Shown in pieces: positions 1-10,389 of a stretch of DNA of 64,000 bases (its first letter is position 1; every line of letters begins with the position of its first letter). The notes below the pieces were generated by a model. That model ran no database searches. It was not told where the DNA came from and saw only the letters and a program-made list of their open reading frames with translations. The stretch is taken from positions 146,801-210,800 of the forward strand of contig NZ_JABUNR010000008.1 of the NCBI RefSeq assembly GCF_013343715.1. Direction: 5' to 3'. The DNA is from Mesobacillus harenae (GTDB lineage Bacteria; Bacillota; Bacilli; Bacillales; Cytobacillaceae). The position numbers and the translations under genes are program-made.

Positions 1-1
1 A

Positions 2-781
2 GACGTTAGAAGACAAGAACTGAATGTATTTCGAATGGAACTCCTAGGAGCCAAGGTTATCAGTGTTAAATCAGGAAGTGCTACTCTAAAGGATGCAGTT
101 AACGAAGCTCTGCGCTATTGGGTTGCAAATGTTCATGATACCCACTACATTTTAGGTTCTGTTATGGGACCGCATCCCTTCCCGAAAATGGTTCGTGATT
201 TTCAAAGTGTGATCGGACAAGAATCAAAAGCACAGTACCTTGAAAAAGAGGGGAAGGCACCAAATGCTGTAGTGGCCTGCATTGGTGGCGGCAGCAACTC
301 CATCGGAATGTTCCACCCTTTTATAGAGGACAAATCCGTAAAAATGTTCGGAGTTGAAGCTGCTGGACAAGGGGTTGAAACACAATTCCATGCTGCTTCC
401 CTGACAAAGGGAAAACCAGGGATTCTTCATGGAGCCATGATGTACCTTCTTCAGGATGAAGATGGTCAGGTTCAGGAGGCCCACTCTATTTCGGCTGGTC
501 TTGATTATCCTGGGGTAGGCCCGGAACATAGCCATCTTCAGGATATCGGAAGAGTTAGCTATGAGTCAATTACTGATGATGAAGCACTAGATGCCTTTCA
601 ATTACTTGCTAAAACAGAAGGCATTATCCCTGCACTTGAGAGTGCACATGCAGTGGCGTATGCTATCAAACTGGCTGCTGGGATGAATAGAGAAGAAGGG
701 ATTATTGTCTGTCTTTCCGGCCGGGGTGACAAGGATGTCCACTCCGTGAAAGAGAAATTGGGAGGTAGGAACCATGAATAG
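2..781 (+). CDS. trpB: Tryptophan synthase beta chain, C-terminal part
   Basis: The beta subunit condenses indole with L-serine to give tryptophan, using PLP, in the cytoplasmic alpha2-beta2 complex. The open frame runs in from the left edge: codons before the first ATG at 35 still read as TrpB. About the last 260 residues of a protein usually near 400 residues are present. The glycine-rich PLP-phosphate loop GGGSNSIG is visible. The PLP-binding lysine lies upstream, outside the window. The stop overlaps the trpA start by 8 bp, so the two are translationally coupled in the trp operon. Identity is secure from sequence and context. Confidence 0.97.
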   Translation, partial: DVRRQELNVFRMELLGAKVISVKSGSATLKDAVNEALRYWVANVHDTHYILGSVMGPHPFPKMVRDFQSVIGQESKAQYLEKEGKAPNAVVACIGGGSNSIGMFHPFIEDKSVKMFGVEAAGQGVETQFHAASLTKGKPGILHGAMMYLLQDEDGQVQEAHSISAGLDYPGVGPEHSHLQDIGRVSYESITDDEALDAFQLLAKTEGIIPALESAHAVAYAIKLAAGMNREEGIIVCLSGRGDKDVHSVKEKLGGRNHE

Positions 782-1544
782 AATAGAAAAAGCATTTCAT
801 CAGACAGAAAGAAAATCATTCGTCCCTTATATAATGGCAGGTGACGGAGGACTTGATACTCTTAAAGACAGACTTTTATTTCTTGAAAAAAGTGGAGCAA
901 CAGCAGTTGAACTCGGGATTCCATTTTCAGACCCCGTTGCGGACGGACCAACGATTCAGCAGGCCGGTATCAGGGCGCTTAAGGCAGGAACAACTTTGCG
1001 AAAAACGTTAAAAGCAATTTCAGAATGCAGGAATGAGGTTTCGATTCCTCTTATTGTAATGACATATATCAACCCCGTTTTGTCCTTTGGAATAGATGCC
1101 TTTGCCGAAGCTGCTGCTGCAGCGGGGATAGATGGCTGTATTATCCCAGATCTCCCTATTGAGGAGGAACATCTAATCTCTGGAGCTCTTGAAGGGAAAG
1201 CGATTGAACTAATCCGGCTAGTTACCATTACCAGTCCTCCTGAGCGGATCAAAGCAATCGTCAGCCGAGGCAACGGTTACATATATGCTGTAACGGTTGC
1301 GGGAATTACAGGTACAAGATCAGGGTTTAACCCAGACCTTGGAGCATTTCTGCAAAAAGTAAAAGAATTAAGCCCCATCCCGGTTTTGGCGGGATTTGGA
1401 ATCTCAACCCCGGATCACGTTAGAGATGTTAGTAAGTATTGTGACGGAGTAATTGTGGGCAGCAGAATTATTGACTTATTTGAGCAAAACGAACTTGATG
1501 AAATAAAAAAGTTAATTTCTGCATCCATAGCCATTCAAGCATAA
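774..1544 (+). CDS. trpA: Tryptophan synthase alpha chain
   Basis: The alpha subunit cleaves indole-3-glycerol phosphate to indole and glyceraldehyde 3-phosphate and channels indole to TrpB. At 256 residues it has the usual length of the TIM-barrel family. The signature [14 protein letters not shown] holds the catalytic Glu and Asp, and the phosphate-binding end (GFGIS, then GVIVGSR) is present. A GGAGG ribosome binding site lies inside the end of trpB. It is the last gene of the operon and is followed by a rho-independent terminator. Confidence 0.97.
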   Translation: MNRIEKAFHQTERKSFVPYIMAGDGGLDTLKDRLLFLEKSGATAVELGIPFSDPVADGPTIQQAGIRALKAGTTLRKTLKAISECRNEVSIPLIVMTYINPVLSFGIDAFAEAAAAAGIDGCIIPDLPIEEEHLISGALEGKAIELIRLVTITSPPERIKAIVSRGNGYIYAVTVAGITGTRSGFNPDLGAFLQKVKELSPIPVLAGFGISTPDHVRDVSKYCDGVIVGSRIIDLFEQNELDEIKKLISASIAIQA

Positions 1545-1550
1545 AACAGG

Positions 1551-1582
1551 AGCCGCTCTCTTTTGAAAGCGGCTTGTTTTTT
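1551..1582 (+). terminator. Terminator of the trp operon
   Basis: A 7-bp stem AGCCGCT/AGCGGCT closes a 10-nt loop and is followed by TTGTTTTTT, directly after the trpA stop. Confidence 0.85.
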
Positions 1583-1749
1583 GATCGGTAAGAAAGAAAA
1601 AAATTTTAAAATTGACTACTGTCTAGCTCCAGCATGTACCCAGTATTTATCGATGTTTAAACTTCCTAACGTATCTCGCAAGGAGCTGATGGGTTTCATT
1701 TCAGGGAGCTCGGGAACACTTCTGCATCACTGGCGGCAGCATTTAGCTG

Positions 1750-2355
1750 TTAATTGATTTTAGTGGCAGTTGCACAAACGGTTAACACAGGCCTAGCCTT
1801 AAGGAAGGATACGTGGACATCCTTAAATCCAGCATTTTCTAAATCAGCTTGCATTTTATCTCCTAAATCACGGGCCGTCTGGTCGTCAGATCCTTCTTCC
1901 CTTGGCTGGACCGTAAGAGCGAGTTTTCCACCTGTTTTCATTATGCGATAGATTCTTTTTAATGATTGCTCCTGTTTATCCCAGAGCGGATAATTATTGA
2001 CTGAAAAAACATGTTCATACTGCTTACCAGGATTATAATTCTGTATATCTCCTTTGAATAATTGTACCTTACCCATTTCAACCCAATCACGATTGACCTT
2101 TTCAGCCTGGGTTTTCATCTTGCCTGATAAATCAATACCATCAACTGAAACTGTCCGGTATCGGGACATAATTGAATGAATAGCGTAGCCTGGCCCGTAA
2201 CCGATCTCAAGAATATCCGTGCATTTTCGAACCTTTAATTTATTTATTGTCCACCTATTAATTTTTCTGTTCTCAAAATACATCACCAGTCCGACGATTT
2301 TCCCCAAAAATCCTTTGGGTTTTTCGAATTGGCGTGCAAGTGTGTTATTAGTCAT
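1750..2355 (-). CDS. Class I SAM-dependent methyltransferase
   Basis: This 201-residue cytoplasmic protein carries motif I of the class I methyltransferase fold (LEIGYGPGYAI, about residues 49-60). An acidic motif II follows (VDGIDLSGKM), then the post-motif GGKLALTVQP. That makes it a small SAM-dependent methyltransferase of the Methyltransf_11 type. The substrate cannot be read from sequence. It is transcribed convergently with trpBA and stands alone. The start is supported by CGAGGTG upstream of the ATG. No operon partner helps with function. Confidence 0.85.
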   Translation of the reverse strand: MTNNTLARQFEKPKGFLGKIVGLVMYFENRKINRWTINKLKVRKCTDILEIGYGPGYAIHSIMSRYRTVSVDGIDLSGKMKTQAEKVNRDWVEMGKVQLFKGDIQNYNPGKQYEHVFSVNNYPLWDKQEQSLKRIYRIMKTGGKLALTVQPREEGSDDQTARDLGDKMQADLENAGFKDVHVSFLKARPVLTVCATATKIN

Positions 2356-2746
2356 ATGATTGCACCTCGTTAGTTTTTATTAACCAAATTCCTTAGCTGT
2401 TAAACGTGTAGTGATATAAAAATATAAATTTAGAACCTAATAATTATTTCTCGGGAAACCGCATGATTAGACAGAAACAGCAAAACCAAGTCGAAATTTA
2501 GAGAAAAAAGAGAAGTGGTACAAGGAAGTCGAGCGAAATAACTAAATTCTGCAAATGTAGTTGGAAATTATTTGAAAGATTTAAGATAACCCCGTGCTAT
2601 TTGTTACAGTATTAGAAAAAAAATTTTTATATAATTTAAGAAAAGCGGACTGATCTTTTCCTTCTGAAGTAAAGAGTATCTTCAAAAAAGAACTCCTGAA
2701 ATAACCAGGCTGGGGAGCCGTATAAAATTAAAAGGAAGATGGACAG
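2356..2746. other. Intergenic region, no gene seen
   Basis: This 391-bp A+T-rich gap lies between two divergent genes and presumably holds both promoters. A TATAAT-like box occurs near 2630 (TTTATATAATTT). I see no RNA gene or strong hairpin. Confidence 0.5.
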
Positions 2747-3322
2747 ATGAATATGTATGAGGTCATTTTAGATATTTTAGACAAACGCGGATCGGTTCCA
2801 ATCTCATTCCTGTGTCAGAAAATGAATGAGTTAACGGAGGTAAGTGGTGGTAATGGTAGACGAATTGACACTTCTAGCCTAGAGTTTGCCATTAGCAGCA
2901 AAAAGGAATTGTTTTTAATGAAAAATGACTTTGTTTTCATTAACCCAACTAAAGATCCTGTATCGTTGGTCGTTGCAATCAGCGGATACCCTGGTCCAGA
3001 GATAAGAGTAAATGTGAACTTTACCTATAATAGCTTCACGTATTTTGAATGGCACCTTGATTCAATAGCTACGCTAAATAGTGAAACAACAAAAACAGCA
3101 GGAAATATGAAAGATTTTAAAAAGACACTTTATAATCTCAATATCTGGGACTGGAGTGAAGACTATCAAGGAGAGGGCATTATATTAGATGGAATCAGCT
3201 GGAACCTTAAGCTCGTTACAAAAGAAAAAATCTACATCAAGCAAGGATTAGATAGTTTCCCGCATGAATGGAAAGCTTTTTTACGGGCCATTCGCAGGTT
3301 AACTGGAAAGTCATTAGGGTGA
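2747..3322 (+). CDS. Hypothetical protein, 191 aa
   Basis: I do not recognise a family. The protein is soluble, with no signal peptide or membrane segment. The first 50 residues look helical and could be a small winged-helix-like unit. The C-terminal 70 residues are rich in aromatic residues (NIWDWSEDY, SWNLKL, HEWKAFLRAIRRL) and end in a basic helix. The ATG follows AAGGAAGATG, and a terminator follows the stop. The gene is monocistronic. The codon use and clean flanks make it a credible gene, but the role is unknown. Confidence 0.75.
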   Translation: MNMYEVILDILDKRGSVPISFLCQKMNELTEVSGGNGRRIDTSSLEFAISSKKELFLMKNDFVFINPTKDPVSLVVAISGYPGPEIRVNVNFTYNSFTYFEWHLDSIATLNSETTKTAGNMKDFKKTLYNLNIWDWSEDYQGEGIILDGISWNLKLVTKEKIYIKQGLDSFPHEWKAFLRAIRRLTGKSLG

Positions 3323-3324
3323 AT

Positions 3325-3360
3325 AAAAAAACGGAGGATTTCTATAAACCTTCGTTTTTT
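3325..3360 (+). terminator. Rho-independent terminator
   Basis: Stem AAAAAACGGAGG pairs with CCTTCGTTTTTT across an 11-nt loop just after the hypothetical gene. Confidence 0.75.
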
Positions 3361-3479
3361 CTTATTCTAACAAGAATGTCTTAAGTGAGAATAAACTGGA
3401 AAGAACAATAACAAGAGAATGGAAGGTGAAACTTAACACTTTTTTATATAGAATAGAGTTTAGGAATAAATAGAAAGCT

Positions 3480-3734
3480 GTGTTAGATTATATTGTTGAT
3501 TTGAGTTATAAAAAGGAATCAAAATTGCGAGACTGCTTGAAAATTCATTTCACTCATGAGTTTTTCTCAGAAATGCCTTTTCAGTGGCTGGAGAACCACC
3601 ATGGAAGCTTTAATGTTTGTCCACAAACAGTGAGCGATTTTGACTACTTTTTTATCAATAATAAACCTTACAGAGTCAATCAAAAAATACTAGCATTTTG
3701 GCAAGGAGTTAATCATGCAGGACATTACAGTTGA
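3480..3734 (+). CDS. Doubtful small ORF upstream of mnmH
   Basis: This GTG-initiated frame of 84 residues overlaps the first 20 bp of mnmH. It has no clear ribosome binding site and no recognised family. The composition (many Phe, His and Trp residues) could still be protein-like. It may be a remnant or a small coupled gene, and I keep it only as a low-confidence call. Confidence 0.25.
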   Translation: MLDYIVDLSYKKESKLRDCLKIHFTHEFFSEMPFQWLENHHGSFNVCPQTVSDFDYFFINNKPYRVNQKILAFWQGVNHAGHYS

Positions 3735-4788
3735 AGAGTTGGTAAATAATCATTCCTATGTACCCGTTGATGTCAGATCTCCGGGTGAGTATGAAGAAGC
3801 ATCCATACCAGGTTCCATTAACATTCCTCTATTTTCTAATGAGGAACGGAAAGAAATTGGCACTCTATATAAGCAAAAAGGAACCGATTCAGCAAAATGG
3901 AGAGCGATGGAAATTGTCTCTCCCAAAATCCCATTAATTCTAAACCAAATTAAATCCTTAACCGAAGAAGGACTTCAGCCAGTTGTCCATTGTTGGAGGG
4001 GAGGGATGCGCAGTAAGTCTGTCGCATCATTTACTGAGTTTTCTGGATTGCCGGCTGTAAGGCTTGATGGAGGTTATCGGGCTTACAGACAATATATTCT
4101 TGACCAAATTCCAAAAATGCTCCCTCAGAAGGCTGTTATTCTTCATGGCCATACTGGTACAGGGAAAACTGATTTGTTAAAAGTGCTCGAAGCAAAAGGC
4201 TATCCTGTTATTGACTTAGAACGGTATGCGAACCACCGTGGTTCAATTTTCGGTACTATCGGCATAGGAGACGGCCATAATCAAAAAACTTTTGATGCTT
4301 TATTGTTTAGTAGACTGCGGGAAATTAAAGATTCACCGTACTATATAGTTGAAGCTGAAAGCAGGAGAATTGGCAGAGTGATGCAGCCCGAGGAAATGAT
4401 TAGCAGAAAGTTAGATGGGTTTCACTTTCTGGTCAGCGGAACTATAGAAAATAGAATAGATAGAATTTATGATGAGTATGTATCTCCCTTTAAAGAAGAA
4501 GCTTGGTTTAGAGAACAGGTTTCAGAAAAAACGAATCGGCTTCAAAAACGGTTAAAGGACCAGGAGCAATCCTCTTTGTTGAACCAGTCGGTAATTGACC
4601 AAGACTATAAAGCTGTTATAAGAATATTGCTAGAGCACTACTATGACCCAAGATACAAACACTCTTTTCTCGAATACAAGGGCAGTTTCACACCGATTAA
4701 CAGCGACGATATGGGTGAAGCTATTAAAAGGATTGAAAAGGAATTACAAATGCTGAACGAGACAATGAAATTAAGTTTAAAAAAATAA
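3715..4788 (+). CDS. mnmH: tRNA 2-selenouridine synthase MnmH (SelU)
   Basis: MnmH replaces the sulfur of 2-thiouridine at the wobble position of Lys, Glu and Gln tRNAs with selenium, using selenophosphate, through a geranylated intermediate. The 357-residue protein has an N-terminal rhodanese domain with the active Cys93 (HCWRGGMRS). A P-loop domain follows, with Walker A GHTGTGKT at about residues 145-152. Both halves of the family are intact. GGAG precedes the ATG. Its presence implies a selenophosphate supply (SelD), which is not encoded in this window, and fits the selenoprotein at 54.5 kb. Confidence 0.95.
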   Translation: MQDITVEELVNNHSYVPVDVRSPGEYEEASIPGSINIPLFSNEERKEIGTLYKQKGTDSAKWRAMEIVSPKIPLILNQIKSLTEEGLQPVVHCWRGGMRSKSVASFTEFSGLPAVRLDGGYRAYRQYILDQIPKMLPQKAVILHGHTGTGKTDLLKVLEAKGYPVIDLERYANHRGSIFGTIGIGDGHNQKTFDALLFSRLREIKDSPYYIVEAESRRIGRVMQPEEMISRKLDGFHFLVSGTIENRIDRIYDEYVSPFKEEAWFREQVSEKTNRLQKRLKDQEQSSLLNQSVIDQDYKAVIRILLEHYYDPRYKHSFLEYKGSFTPINSDDMGEAIKRIEKELQMLNETMKLSLKK

Positions 4789-4911
4789 TAATGTGGTAAT
4801 TTTAAAAAAGGAAGCTTGGACTTTCTTTTTTTTACACGGAATGTTAACGCAATATTCTGAAATTCAAGGATGCAATAATGCTGAATTATGATCTTTCAGG
4901 AGGTTACTAAA

Positions 4912-5136
4912 ATGTTGGAATCAAAGAATTGTCATCAGCGATTTACTGCACTTGAAGAAAAGGCGGCGTTCACCTCAGATGACGGAGTAGATATTTTCGT
5001 ACTAGGAGCACGATTTCAGAATAACATTAGCTATGGACATGGTGACTTTCCTGTCGATACCCAAGATATGATTGAATCCTCTTTATTGGGTAGAAAACAA
5101 CTTAAGTTACCATACCTGAATAAGTATAGTCATTGA
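4912..5136 (+). CDS. Hypothetical small protein, 74 aa
   Basis: I chose the ATG at 4912 because it has a strong AGGAGG eight bases upstream. An in-frame ATG at 4888 has none. The protein is soluble and unrecognised, with no motif I can name. It stands between mnmH and odhA without an evident partner. The strong ribosome binding site is the main support. Confidence 0.55.
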   Translation: MLESKNCHQRFTALEEKAAFTSDDGVDIFVLGARFQNNISYGHGDFPVDTQDMIESSLLGRKQLKLPYLNKYSH

Positions 5137-5648
5137 ATCATTAATAAATAATAATCCAGTAGCCCTCGCACTGTACTCTTACCAGCCTATTAATTCCTGT
5201 ATCCCTTTTCCTTGGCAAAGTAAAATGCGTAGGGAAAGGGATCCCTCAGTTTCAATAAATTTCTAAATACATAAAACTTTTTTAAGGCTAAAATATTTTT
5301 TTAAAATAAAGTCTTTACTATATAAAATAAAATTAGGAAATTCGAAATAGTTGTATAGCTTTCCGATAATTAAATCAAAACAGAATACCAGCCAGCTTTT
5401 ACCGAAGGTAAACAAACCTTGCTAAATTAACTTAATTACTTAATTAACTCTTTTACACTATTATCAACTTATTGAAAGTGAAATTCTTTGTAGAAAGGCG
5501 TTTACAATGTTAAAATAATATTGTAAACGGTTTATCATCTGAATAATAATATTATTCATCAAATTCAAGTTAGCGTTCAAACTAATGGGGTAAAAATGTA
5601 AAGATGATACACGACTATTTAACTATAACGCAGTGGGGGAATTTCGAA
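5137..5648. other. Long leader region of odhAB
   Basis: This is a 512-bp A+T-rich gap without a credible gene. It contains a possible hairpin near 5202-5247 (CCCTTTTCC with GGAAAGGG), and closer to odhA the inverted repeat listed separately. The odhAB promoter probably lies in the last 150 bp. Confidence 0.5.
5499..5529 (+). promoter_or_regulatory. Inverted repeat, candidate operator of odhAB
   Basis: There is a perfect 10-bp inverted repeat CGTTTACAAT-N11-ATTGTAAACG. The right arm continues into TTGTAAACGGTTTAT, which partly resembles a CcpA cre site (TGTAAACG core). It lies 120 bp upstream of the likely odhA start. Carbon catabolite control of odhAB is known in Bacillus, but the symmetric double arrangement suggests a dimeric or cooperative repressor. 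The binding protein is inferred, not shown. Confidence 0.5.
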
Positions 5649-8474
5649 ATGAAGAAACCTAATGCAACTCAAGCCAAATGGCCACAGTTTCTAGGGCCAA
5701 ACCTTGGGTATGTTGAGGAACAGTATGAAAAGTTTTTAGAGAATCCTCAGTCGGTAGATGAAGAACTGAGACTGTTTTTTGAGGAAAATGAGTTTTCTAT
5801 TGATGTGCCTAAGGCCGAAACTGTGGAAGCAGCTTCTCCTTCTGGAAAATCATTTGCTGATGCTGAAATTGTAGCAGCCGCATTAAGGTTTGCAGAAAAC
5901 ATTCGATCTAGCGGGCATCTTGCAGCAAATATCCATCCTTTAGAGAAAAACAAAAAAGATCTAGAGTTCCTTGAACCTGAATATTATAAGCTTTCAGTTC
6001 AAGATCTTCAAAAACTTCCCGCTAAACTCTTGTGCAGTGATGCACCAGAAGGAGTAGAAAATGGCTGGGACGCTGTGCAGCATTTGAAAAAGGTGTACAC
6101 TGATACGATCGCTTTCGAATTCCAGCATGTTCATAACATGGAAGAACATGCATGGCTTAATCAAAAGGTAGAATCAGGTAGCCTTATCCCCTCATTGAAT
6201 AAAGAAAAGCGGACTTCTCTGCTTAAGAGATTGACAGAAGTTGCTGAATTTGAGAAATTTCTGCATCGTACGTTTGTTGGACAAAAGAGGTTCTCGATTG
6301 AGGGTCTTGATACCATGGTCCCTCTTTTAGATGAAATGATTTCGGACGCTGTTCAGGATGGGGCTAAAACTATAAATATTGGGATGGCACATCGTGGCCG
6401 CCTGAATGTGCTTGCTCACGTCCTAGGAAAGCCTTACGAAATGATTTTTGCTGAGTTTCAGCACGCACCAAATAAAGAATTGGTTCCATCAGAAGGGTCT
6501 ATAGGCATTAGTTTCGGATGGACAGGTGACGTGAAATATCATCTTGGACTTGATAAGCAAATTAAGTCTGACAGCACTGCAAATGCCCGCTTAACATTAG
6601 CAAACAATCCAAGCCATTTGGAATTTGTAGGGGCAGTAGTTGAAGGATTCACACGTGCTGTCCAGGATGACAGGACAGAACCTGGCTTTCCTAAATATGA
6701 CCCATCACGAGCTCTAGCGATTCTGATTCACGGAGATGCCGCCTTTCCCGGACAAGGCATTGTTGCGGAAACCTTAAACTTAAGCAAGCTTGAAGGTTAT
6801 AGAACAGGCGGAACAATCCATATTATTGCGAATAACACAATTGGGTTCACAACAGATCCGATCGACTCTCGGTCCACAAGGTACTCAAGTGATTTGGCAA
6901 AAGGTTATGAAATACCAATTTTACATGTAAATGCAGATGATCCTGAGGCCTGTGTATCCGCCGCCCGTTTGGCAGCCGAGTACCGTGCCAAGTTTCAAAA
7001 AGATTTTCTGATAGATTTGATTGGTTATCGCCGCTTTGGCCATAACGAAATGGACGAACCAATGACAACTAATCCATTGATGTATCGCCTTGTTCACAAC
7101 CATCCTACTGTAAAAACACTATACGGTGAAAAGCTTGAAGCAACAGGGGTATTGTCAGAGCAGGACATTTCTGAAATTACTAACGAGGTGGGAGGCCGTC
7201 TCCAAGCAGCACATGAGAAAGTGCCATCCAAGAAGAATCAGGAATTGAGAGAAACTGATCCTCCTGAAGTGATTGAGAAAGGATTTCCAGTCCTTGATAC
7301 AGCCGTTTCTCTTGAGAAGCTTAAAGGCATCAATACCGAGCTTTTACAATGGCCAGACAATTTCAAGGTTTTTGGGAAGTTGGAGCGGATCCTAAAGAGA
7401 AGAGAAAGTTCATTGTCCGATGGAGGGAAAGTTGATTGGGCGTTAGCCGAAGCCCTTGCTTTTGCAACCATTATTTCGGATGGAACTCCATTGAGGCTAA
7501 GCGGACAGGACTCAGAGCGAGGCACCTTTGCTCAACGGAATCTTGTACTTCACGATAGCGAAACAGGCAGGAGTTTTTCACCACTTCACACATTCCCATC
7601 TGCCAAGTCATCCTTCGCTGTGCATAACAGTCCATTATCGGAAGGGTCTGTGCTTGGATTTGAATATGGATACAATGTGTTTTCTCCTGAAACGCTTGTT
7701 CTGTGGGAAGCGCAATATGGTGACTTTGCTAATGCAGCTCAAGTCATTTTTGACCAATTTATCGCAGCTGGAAGAGCAAAATGGGGTCAGAAATCCGGGT
7801 TAGTTATGCTGCTGCCTCACGCCTATGAAGGCCAAGGACCTGAGCATTCTAGCGGCAGAGTGGAAAGGTTCCTTACACTTGCGGCAGAAAATAACTGGAC
7901 GGTAGCTAATTTGTCCACGGCCGCTCAGTATTTTCACATACTGCGCAGGCAGGCTGCTATTTTAAAACGAGATGAAGTAAGACCACTAGTCTTAATGACT
8001 CCTAAAAGCCTGCTAAGAAATCCGAGTGTGGCTTCTGAAGCAGCTGAGTTTAGTGAAGGCCGTTTTAATTCGATTATTGAGCAGCCAGGCTTGGGTAAAG
8101 AGACTGAAAAGATTGAGCGAGTGGTTCTTTGTACTGGGAAAATGGCTGTTGATTTGGATGAGGCTGTAGACACAGCAAAGCACGATTGGCTTCATATTCT
8201 AAGAATAGAAGAAATTTATCCGTTCCCATTGAAGCAGCTAAAAGAAAAACTGAATCAATACCCTAACTTGAAAGAAATTGTATGGGTTCAAGAAGAGCCT
8301 AAAAATATGGGAGCCTGGACATTTGTTGAACCGCGTATAAATGAAGCGACTCCGGATGGATTGTATGTTTCGTATATTGGCAGACGCAGACGCTCTAGCC
8401 CTGCTGAAGGAGATCCAAACGTCCATAAACATGACCAGTCTAGAATTATTAATGAAGCATTAACAAAGCATTAA
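5649..8474 (+). CDS. odhA: 2-oxoglutarate dehydrogenase E1 component
   Basis: E1 decarboxylates 2-oxoglutarate with thiamine diphosphate and passes the succinyl group to the lipoyl domain of OdhB in the TCA cycle. The protein of about 941 residues has the usual length. N-terminal [14 protein letters not shown] is typical of the E1 start. [17 protein letters not shown] and [10 protein letters not shown], with downstream [10 protein letters not shown], mark the ThDP domain, and the transketolase-like C-terminal half follows. I prefer the ATG at 5649, preceded by GTGGGGGA, over the in-frame ATG at 5604. It is co-transcribed with odhB, 11 bp downstream. Confidence 0.96.
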   Translation: MKKPNATQAKWPQFLGPNLGYVEEQYEKFLENPQSVDEELRLFFEENEFSIDVPKAETVEAASPSGKSFADAEIVAAALRFAENIRSSGHLAANIHPLEKNKKDLEFLEPEYYKLSVQDLQKLPAKLLCSDAPEGVENGWDAVQHLKKVYTDTIAFEFQHVHNMEEHAWLNQKVESGSLIPSLNKEKRTSLLKRLTEVAEFEKFLHRTFVGQKRFSIEGLDTMVPLLDEMISDAVQDGAKTINIGMAHRGRLNVLAHVLGKPYEMIFAEFQHAPNKELVPSEGSIGISFGWTGDVKYHLGLDKQIKSDSTANARLTLANNPSHLEFVGAVVEGFTRAVQDDRTEPGFPKYDPSRALAILIHGDAAFPGQGIVAETLNLSKLEGYRTGGTIHIIANNTIGFTTDPIDSRSTRYSSDLAKGYEIPILHVNADDPEACVSAARLAAEYRAKFQKDFLIDLIGYRRFGHNEMDEPMTTNPLMYRLVHNHPTVKTLYGEKLEATGVLSEQDISEITNEVGGRLQAAHEKVPSKKNQELRETDPPEVIEKGFPVLDTAVSLEKLKGINTELLQWPDNFKVFGKLERILKRRESSLSDGGKVDWALAEALAFATIISDGTPLRLSGQDSERGTFAQRNLVLHDSETGRSFSPLHTFPSAKSSFAVHNSPLSEGSVLGFEYGYNVFSPETLVLWEAQYGDFANAAQVIFDQFIAAGRAKWGQKSGLVMLLPHAYEGQGPEHSSGRVERFLTLAAENNWTVANLSTAAQYFHILRRQAAILKRDEVRPLVLMTPKSLLRNPSVASEAAEFSEGRFNSIIEQPGLGKETEKIERVVLCTGKMAVDLDEAVDTAKHDWLHILRIEEIYPFPLKQLKEKLNQYPNLKEIVWVQEEPKNMGAWTFVEPRINEATPDGLYVSYIGRRRRSSPAEGDPNVHKHDQSRIINEALTKH

Positions 8475-8485
8475 GAGGAGGATTT

Positions 8486-9769
8486 ATGGTGGCGGAAATT
8501 AAAGTGCCAGAGCTGGCAGAGACTATAACAGAAGGAACAATAGCCCAGTGGCTCAAAAAACCGGGTGATCATGTTCAAAAGGGTGAATTCATAGTCGAAC
8601 TGGAAACTGATAAAGTAAATGTAGAAATCATCTCAGAACATGAAGGTGTTTTAACTGATCTATTGGCCCAGGAAGGCGATATTGTGAAGGTTGGAGAGAC
8701 GATCGCTACTGTTGGAGATCAGGGTGGAGGTCAAGCATCTGAAACTGCCGGGTCTACACAAGCTGATTCTGAGCAAACACAAAAGGAAATGGCTAGCCCT
8801 CAAACCGAGACGAAGAGTGCAAGTGAAAAAGGCGGAGACAACGGACGGATTATCGCTTCACCTGCGGCCCGTAAACTCGCTAGAGAAAAAGGGATTGATT
8901 TAAGCTCTGTTCCAACTCCAGATCCGCTTGGACGGCTTCGCAAACAGGATGTTTCTACGTACAATCCTGAAAAACAACAGGAAAACCAACCTGAAAAATC
9001 TGCGAGCTCAAGCCAAAAGACACCGGAAACACCTGCAGGTAAGCAAAGCCAAGTAAGTGAGTCGGGGAAGCCTGTCGAAAGGATTAAAATGTCACGCCGC
9101 CGTCAAACAATTGCGAATCGTTTGGTTGAAGTTCAACAGAATGCTGCGATGCTTACAACCTTTAACGAGGTTGATATGAGCGCTGTTATGGACTTGAGAA
9201 AGAAATGGAAGGATAAATTCTATGAAGATAATGATGTAAGACTTGGGTTTATGTCTTTCTTTACTAAGGCTGCAGTTGCTGCCCTTAAGAAGAACCCTTT
9301 CCTAAACGCAGAAATTCAAGACGGTGAGATTGTCCTTAAGAAGTTTTATGATATCGGTATTGCCGTCTCAGCTGCTGAAGGACTTGTTGTTCCGGTTGTT
9401 CGCGATGCGGATCGAAAAAATTTCGCTGAAATAGAAAGAGATATTAATGGTCTCGCCGAAAAAGCCAAAACCAACAAACTAGCCCTAAATGACTTGCAAG
9501 GCGGGACATTTACTATAACAAATGGCGGCGTATTTGGCTCATTAATGTCAACGCCAATCTTAAACGGCCCTCAGGTGGGCATACTAGGGATGCACACCAT
9601 TCAGCTAAGGCCTGTAGCAATCGATAAAGAAAGAATGGAAAACCGTCCAATGATGTATATTGCTCTTTCATATGACCATAGAATTGTCGATGGCAAAGAA
9701 GCAGTAACATTCTTAAAGACAATCAAAGATTTAATCGAAGATCCAGAATCCCTTTTACTTCAAGGATAA
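8486..9769 (+). CDS. odhB: Dihydrolipoyl succinyltransferase E2 component
   Basis: E2 forms the core of the 2-oxoglutarate dehydrogenase complex and transfers succinyl groups to CoA. The 427 residues show three parts. A lipoyl domain carries the lipoylated Lys43 in [10 protein letters not shown] peripheral-subunit binding domain spans about residues 117-155 ([14 protein letters not shown]), flanked by Gln/Ser/Pro-rich linkers. The catalytic domain ends in [12 protein letters not shown] with the active His and Asp. GAGGAGG precedes the ATG. The third component (E3) is not in the window, as expected. Confidence 0.96.
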   Translation: MVAEIKVPELAETITEGTIAQWLKKPGDHVQKGEFIVELETDKVNVEIISEHEGVLTDLLAQEGDIVKVGETIATVGDQGGGQASETAGSTQADSEQTQKEMASPQTETKSASEKGGDNGRIIASPAARKLAREKGIDLSSVPTPDPLGRLRKQDVSTYNPEKQQENQPEKSASSSQKTPETPAGKQSQVSESGKPVERIKMSRRRQTIANRLVEVQQNAAMLTTFNEVDMSAVMDLRKKWKDKFYEDNDVRLGFMSFFTKAAVAALKKNPFLNAEIQDGEIVLKKFYDIGIAVSAAEGLVVPVVRDADRKNFAEIERDINGLAEKAKTNKLALNDLQGGTFTITNGGVFGSLMSTPILNGPQVGILGMHTIQLRPVAIDKERMENRPMMYIALSYDHRIVDGKEAVTFLKTIKDLIEDPESLLLQG

Positions 9770-9805
9770 ATTTAAAGCAGAACAGGAAGTGCTTTTCCTG
9801 GCTTA

Positions 9806-9838
9806 AAACAGAGAGGAAACAGCTCTCTGTTTTTTTGC
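9806..9838 (+). terminator. Terminator of odhAB
   Basis: AAACAGAGAG and CTCTCTGTTT form the stem, followed by a T run. A smaller hairpin (CAGGAA/TTCCTG) lies just upstream. Confidence 0.8.
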
Positions 9839-9986
9839 ATTATAGAGAATGTGTTTGTGTATGGATTAATTCGAGGATGCCACCCAGACTTGCTGGAGAA
9901 TTCGAGCCACTGTTGTGGAAGTCAACTGCCAAGTTTAACTGTGCTTTCTGTTGCGGAAAAGGAAGTATGCAGGTTAGAGGAAGCAC

Positions 9987-10017
9987 GAAAAAAACCGCCA
10001 TATCAATGGCGGTTTGA
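9987..10017 (-). terminator. Terminator of the sda-like gene
   Basis: On the minus strand AAACCGCC and GGCGGTTT enclose a short loop and are followed by a T run. Confidence 0.75.
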
Positions 10018-10035
10018 AAATTATTAGTTATTGGT

Positions 10036-10170
10036 TTAGCGGTTCTTAAAGGGCCTTAAGCCACGGCGATGAATTTCATCCTTAAGTATTTTTATCCATT
10101 CCTTATCTTGTTCCGACTTTAATGCATCACGATACGAGAACACCAACTGTTCATTACTCATAATTTTCAT
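10036..10170 (-). CDS. sda: Sda-like sporulation histidine kinase inhibitor
   Basis: This short gene encodes 44 residues. In Bacillus, Sda is a helical hairpin that binds KinA-type kinases and blocks sporulation after replication stress. The pattern LVFSYRDAL-x-acidic-x-WIKILKDEIHRRGL matches the Sda family (two helices ending in an ExxRRxL helix). The ATG at 10170 lies 8 nt after GAGGAGG. An ATG at 10176 is too close to that site. Its own terminator follows. No DnaA box cluster was identified in the promoter. Confidence 0.75.
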   Translation of the reverse strand: MKIMSNEQLVFSYRDALKSEQDKEWIKILKDEIHRRGLRPFKNR

Positions 10171-10389
10171 TTGCATTCCTCCTCGGTAGAATGGATGATT
10201 GAATATTCAATTTTCTATGTTTCCATACATTATAAAGTTTCTAGAGCTATTTGAGAACCCCTAAACAGCAATTTTTTGAAAAAAGGGACTTTAGTACGAG
10301 TCTATTTTTGAGTCTTAATTGATGATGGATATGTTTTGAAATTGGGTAAACCATAGATAATAGATGTTTTTAACGAGGGGGGAAACTAG

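Noticed and set aside
1563..1757. Frame of 64 codons after trpA
   Set aside because: It starts inside the trp terminator and overlaps the end of the methyltransferase gene.
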